A DNA stretch of 64,000 nucleotides from positions 5,332,001-5,396,000 of the forward strand of contig JAUCEF010000007.1 in NCBI GenBank assembly GCA_033558025.1, in the 5' to 3' direction. Position numbers and translations under genes: made by a program. Each line of letters opens with the position of its first letter. Positions within the stretch are counted from its first letter, which is position 1. The DNA comes from Phytophthora sp. 'mugwort'. Taxonomy: Eukaryota > Oomycota > Peronosporomycetes > Peronosporales > Peronosporaceae. The notes below the pieces were generated by a model. The model ran no database searches, was not told where the DNA came from, and saw nothing but the letters and a program-made list of their open reading frames with translations. Positions 60,488-64,000 of the stretch are shown one piece after another.

Positions 60488-60775
60488 ATGGCGAGCCAAC
60501 CACCACGTTCGCCTGACTGTAACATACTACATTTGGGAATAAAAAAAAATGCGATTCAATCCATACAGTATCGGCAGCCTACGAACCAGATCGACGGGCT
60601 GATTGCAGCAGTAGAGACTGCATTTAATAGCATAAAATATCAAACCATAGAAGAATGCTTCCTCACTTCGCAAAAAGTGCTGGAATGCATAATTTCTAAC
60701 GAGAGAGCAATGCTTTTAAACTCCCTCGGGTTCGTAAGTCCGTCGGGCCCAGTGACGTTTGTCCGACGTCTTTAA
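60488..60775 (+). pseudogene. Tc1/mariner-type transposase C-terminal fragment
   Basis: Reads QPPRSPDCNILHLGIKKNAI then QSIQYRQPTNQIDGLIAAVE and LTSQKVLECII. This is the third-catalytic-residue region of mariner-like transposases of fungi and oomycetes (SPDLNxxDLGF), but the expected Asp in that block is His. Upstream catalytic regions are absent. A dead fragment. Confidence 0.65.
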
Positions 60776-61275
60776 CAACAACAGTCTCAACTGTTTAAAA
60801 TGGCTATAAAGCCCTGACAGCTCAGATTCTTAACCAATAAATCGTATTTTTAATCTGCAGATTTATTTGCTAAATCATTGTCTTAAACCGAGGTAGCAGC
60901 TGATTGGGTATAATATAATCTTGTGATTTGGCGCATATCGCAATAACAGCCGATAAAACCCCACCTGAACAGACGCCTAGTAGTGACTATTCGGCACGTT
61001 TCTGACTGTTGTGTAATTGAGAGATGGGTCAATACATCGGGGTGATGGCGCCGTAAAAGATTGGTTGAGTACCGCTAAATCTCTTGAGAATTACGAAATA
61101 AAACCTTTTTCCTCTTGCAAAGCGCGGATTCCGTCAATATTATTTACTTGCATGACGCCGTTATGAATAGCTAAGAAACGGAGCAATGACCGCGCTATGG
61201 CAAGCTATTCAACGTGCGTGCCCCAGTCTTTTACATGTTAGTGTAGCTATAACTAGACCAAATTACATGGATTGT
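60776..61275. other. AT-rich intergenic region
   Basis: No ORF or motif supported. Contains AATAAA near 60837-60842. Confidence 0.4.
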
Positions 61276-61875
61276 CTATAATTTAGTGGGACAGAGAAGG
61301 ATGGTAGTGAAAAGCAGGTCTAGCCAGGTATTTAACGAGGGGCCTCTGTTATTCATCCTCGCTATCGCGTCCAGCGGTGCCCATGACCTTCGTCGGCGCT
61401 GCTGCATGTCCAATGTGAACGGAACGCGTCTGCCGGCCACAGTTACGGTATCGCAGTCTGCGTATGCAGCGGGGATGCCGATCAGTCCCGGCTTGTTTGC
61501 CGTCCTGTTGGGGCACACGCACTTGGGTCCTTTGCCCAGCAGCTTGCGCCAAAAGCTACGACGGAGCTTGACAGGCCTGGTGGTGCAGCAGCTCGCGGGG
61601 AAATTAGCTGCTTGCTTGGCCTCGCTGGTGCTGTCTCGGGTTTGATTGTGCTTGCGATGCAGCATAAAAGCCTTCGCCCCGCAGGAGCATTTCTTCACGG
61701 TGAAGACCTCCTTCTTCGGCGTATGGGTAAAAACAGGCACGGGCGGCGCGAGCATGGTGGAGCTGGCGTGGAGAGCCTGGGATGCTTGGAAATTCACAAA
61801 TGAAATACGAGATCTACCGCCCAGAAGCGAGCAAGCAGCGTCGGGCGTGGTGCCGCACAACGCAGGGATACGCAT
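61276..61875 (-). CDS. Hypothetical Cys/Arg-containing protein
   Basis: 199-codon frame from 61875, or 159 codons from MLAPPVPVFTHTPKKE at 61755, which has the more natural N-terminus. Contains KKCSCGAKAF, FPASCCTTRP and GPKCVCPNRT, a pattern of paired Cys that could bind metal, and a basic stretch QQRRRRSW. Ends in a hydrophobic run (WLDLLFTTILLCPTKL). No signal peptide or known family. The upstream sequence has an inverted CCAAT word near 61991-62000. It could also be a chance ORF. Confidence 0.4.
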   Translation of the reverse strand: MRIPALCGTTPDAACSLLGGRSRISFVNFQASQALHASSTMLAPPVPVFTHTPKKEVFTVKKCSCGAKAFMLHRKHNQTRDSTSEAKQAANFPASCCTTRPVKLRRSFWRKLLGKGPKCVCPNRTANKPGLIGIPAAYADCDTVTVAGRRVPFTLDMQQRRRRSWAPLDAIARMNNRGPSLNTWLDLLFTTILLCPTKL

Positions 61876-62382
61876 CGGCTCGGCCTTGTCGGAATGACCC
61901 TCGCGCTCCCGGCTTTAAGTACGCGCAGCCTTCGCCGACGGCGCGCGTTACCTCTCCGTTCCGCTGTTCACCCGCGAAATGCCGTGAGGTGATTGGTTGC
62001 AGGCTGCGTGGCAGTACAAGGAGGCATAGCCGGTGGGAGCTCGCGCGCGGAGCTGCCGGATGATCGACCTTCTTAGCTATAAAATAGCACGAGGTTTCTG
62101 GATTCTCTGCGTTGAAGAAGCTCGCTCTGGTGTGCGTGCGACCTGTGAAGAGAGCTTTGAAGCTAAGGCATGTGATGACCATCCTCAACGAGAAAATCCT
62201 GCAGGGAAGAAGACGCATGCAAGCTTGGCTGCCCTAAAGCTGGACCTCGTACGTCACTCGTAGCACTTCAACTTAGCCAATTTGCAAGTACTGTATGCAA
62301 GTTTCCATGCTACTTCGAAACTAGCTATTGTTTTGCATTGGCCATTCATTACATTGCAACGGAGTTAATGCTATCTACAATT
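61876..62382. other. Intergenic
   Basis: Short ORFs on both strands, none supported. Confidence 0.35.
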
Positions 62383-63559
62383 TTAGTTGTGAAACGAATG
62401 GAAGGACACCCCTTCGGAGCTTGAAGATGTCGTGCAGCTAGCGGTGCTGCTAGGGGGCCCAATCACGTATCTGCTCTTGCGGCTGTGCTCCAGGATTTGG
62501 GAGCAGGCGATTTCCACGGCGCTGGACCCCGAGACGGCGGCAAGACACCCGACGCAGAAGGTAGTTTTGCGCTGCGCTAGCTCGAGGCCCGCGGTCGCGA
62601 GGCTGATTTTCTTCTTGATGCGGCAGCCACTGCAGACGACGCGGAAGTAGCACTTGCAGATGTTCTTGTCCTTGCCAAAGCTCCACCCTGACGGGGGTTT
62701 TAGGCACGTCGCATATACCGTGCCTGGATTTGGAGCACCGTGCAGCCTTGCCTCGGCATGACTCTTCTCCATCTTCCACGTCAATTTTCTCATCTGACCG
62801 CAGTATACGTACTGTAGAGGTGATATGAATGCTTCGATCATAACAGGCACCGCCAGCAAACGAATCATATCATGAGGTCCGTTTTGCAGACATCGATAAC
62901 ATTCGGAGCGAGCTGTCGGAAGAGCCGCAAATGGACAGGTCGCCGCGTACCCTGTCGGATAAGTGATTAATCTGTGGAAAGTCGACGGAGTGCAAAAAGT
63001 GGTAACCAGCACGCTCGCCGGTGGGCAAGTAAACGACGCCTGTACGCTCGAGGTAAACGTAATCGCGATTCTGGACGACGTTGGTCATGCGAAGCGGAAT
63101 GTCCATCTCCATCCACTTGACCACAACTGATGTGAGAGGATCGTCAGTAGTGGGCTCTATGATTGTGGAAAGTACAGCTGTACCGCTGAAATCGTGGACG
63201 TACGAAGCCTTGATACCCATCTCCTCCAATGTGGGGTTCACGATACCGTAGATCATGTCGTCCAGAAGCCCGAGAACACGTCCTACGGAGAGAATGGCGG
63301 GGAGCTTGGACGAATTGGGGGCTGACAGGGCGTCGGCGCCTTTGTACTCTGGTTGCTCCGTGTACACGTCATATTTAGCGCTCTCGGGCCAAGTTCCAGC
63401 GCTTAAAGTCGACTTTCCGGCCACTCTTGAAGAAGGGCACGTCGCGCTCGAAGTTGGCATGGATGAGAGTGCGTCAGAGTTGAAGCAGCTGGGCCTTTTC
63501 TTCACCCCCGAGAGCGAGAGCGCCGGGAATTGGTTGATGGTGAATCGCTCGCGGGTCAT
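62383..63559 (-). pseudogene. START-domain (with FYVE-like remnant) pseudogene
   Basis: Begins MTRERFTINQFPALSLSG at 63559. After frame changes in the first 150 bp, a long START-type segment is readable: LGLLDDMIYGIVNPTLEEMG, SYVHDFSGTAVLSTIIEPTT, VYLERTGVVYLPTGERAGYH, and FLHSVDFPQINHL. A shift near 62960 leads to LFRQLAPNVIDVCKTDLM, and another to LRKLTWKME-like sequence. The 3' part (62383-62800) has CKCYFRVVCSGCRIKKKI and FCVGCLAAV, resembling a degenerate FYVE finger. Same family as the intact gene at 13330. At least four frameshifts, so not functional unless the window sequence has errors. Confidence 0.65.
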
Positions 63560-63977
63560 TTTCGATTGGTATTGAAGCTTGCAATGGCTGGGGGGGGGGA
63601 GGGGATTTCGCGCCGCGAGAAAAGAAAAGGAATGAGGCTCATAATCTTGAACCAAGTTCGCATCGATGACTGTCCGTTGTTGGGGCAATAGCGACGCGCA
63701 AGGCAAAGAAAACAACAATATGCTTGTCTGTCGGGCAGAAACGAGGAGTCGAAAGTCATGTGGCGGCACCAGAAGGTGAGGTACCAATCGCAAAGTCCCC
63801 GACATGTGGCCGAGTCAAGCATTACTGTCATTGCAGTCCTGTTCGAGCCTTGCGCGTCTCGTGATGCAGCATAAGATTGACTCGAAATAACTGTCATACA
63901 GGTCGCGTCGTTGACGCGTCAGAAGAAGGTAAAGCTCTGGAAATTCGTCTCGATGTTGACGGTCTCCAAAACTCAGC
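63560..63977. other. Upstream region of START pseudogene
   Basis: Contains a G9 tract near 63591-63599. A - strand ORF extends into it (to 63805 and 63897) without domain evidence. Confidence 0.35.
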
Positions 63978-64000
63978 AGAGAGAGAGAGAGAGAGAGAGA
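63978..64000. repeat. GA microsatellite at window end
   Basis: Dinucleotide AG run of 23 nt reaching the last base, so its full length is unknown. Confidence 0.9.

Noticed and set aside
1..64000. CRISPR arrays, tRNA or rRNA genes, bacterial operons
   Set aside because: No regularly spaced identical repeats, no cloverleaf or rRNA-like sequence recognised; introns, TE content and promoter motifs are eukaryotic.

Overview
The window looks like a piece of an oomycete nuclear genome, most probably Phytophthora or a close relative. The evidence is short GT-AG introns (70-96 nt) with CTAAC-type branch points, TCATTYY initiator elements 25-150 bp upstream of start codons, RxLR-type effector relics, a mucin-like acidic/PT-repeat surface protein, START/FYVE proteins, and a dense load of Ty3/Gypsy, MULE, hAT, pogo, PIF/Harbinger and mariner remains. 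No reference genome was available, so species assignment is inference.

Layout. 1-5384: 3' part of a dead chromodomain Ty3/Gypsy element (family 1) on the + strand, with polypurine tract and 3' LTR. 5540-19180: a compact island of six host genes (PB1-UBA/CUE adaptor-like protein, a Gln/Lys-rich protein, a very long mucin-like membrane protein, a START-FYVE protein, a mitochondrial protein, a thaumatin-domain membrane protein). 19900-22287: a decayed PIF/Harbinger transposase and unexplained sequence. 22288-26825: a second copy of family 1, inverted, so the gene island lies between ~4 kb inverted arms. 27619-27980: a solo LTR of the same family. 29094-31538: two divergent, broken RxLR-like effector genes. 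31672-37910: pogo, hAT, MULE (with recognisable terminal inverted repeats) and hAT wrecks. About 38880-50045: a second Gypsy family on the - strand, with gag zinc knuckle, protease, RT, two RNase H domains, integrase and chromodomain, interrupted by a pogo-type insertion at about 46340-48780. 50046-54560: an AT-richer island carrying a decayed protein-primed family-B DNA polymerase with exonuclease and HNH motifs, plus two virus-like small ORFs. 54640-57560: Gypsy fragments and a pair of inverted small ORFs. 58085-60117: two tandem four-exon genes for a EEF1AKMT1/N6AMT2-type methyltransferase. 60488-64000: a mariner relic, an unrecognised ORF, and a START-domain pseudogene.

The most unusual signal is that both Gypsy families have a long reading frame on the strand opposite to pol, located 3' of the integrase/chromodomain. 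In family 1 it lies demonstrably inside the element, between the chromodomain and the polypurine tract/3' LTR, in both copies. In family 2 it is about 2.9 kb long, coiled-coil rich, and ends in a conserved-looking Cys motif. This recalls the antisense ORFs of plant Tat-lineage elements. A second theme is a set of short-spacer, near-perfect inverted repeats sitting at rearrangement or frameshift points in several unrelated relics. The second methyltransferase paralogue has lost the DPPY active-site motif (it reads EPPH).
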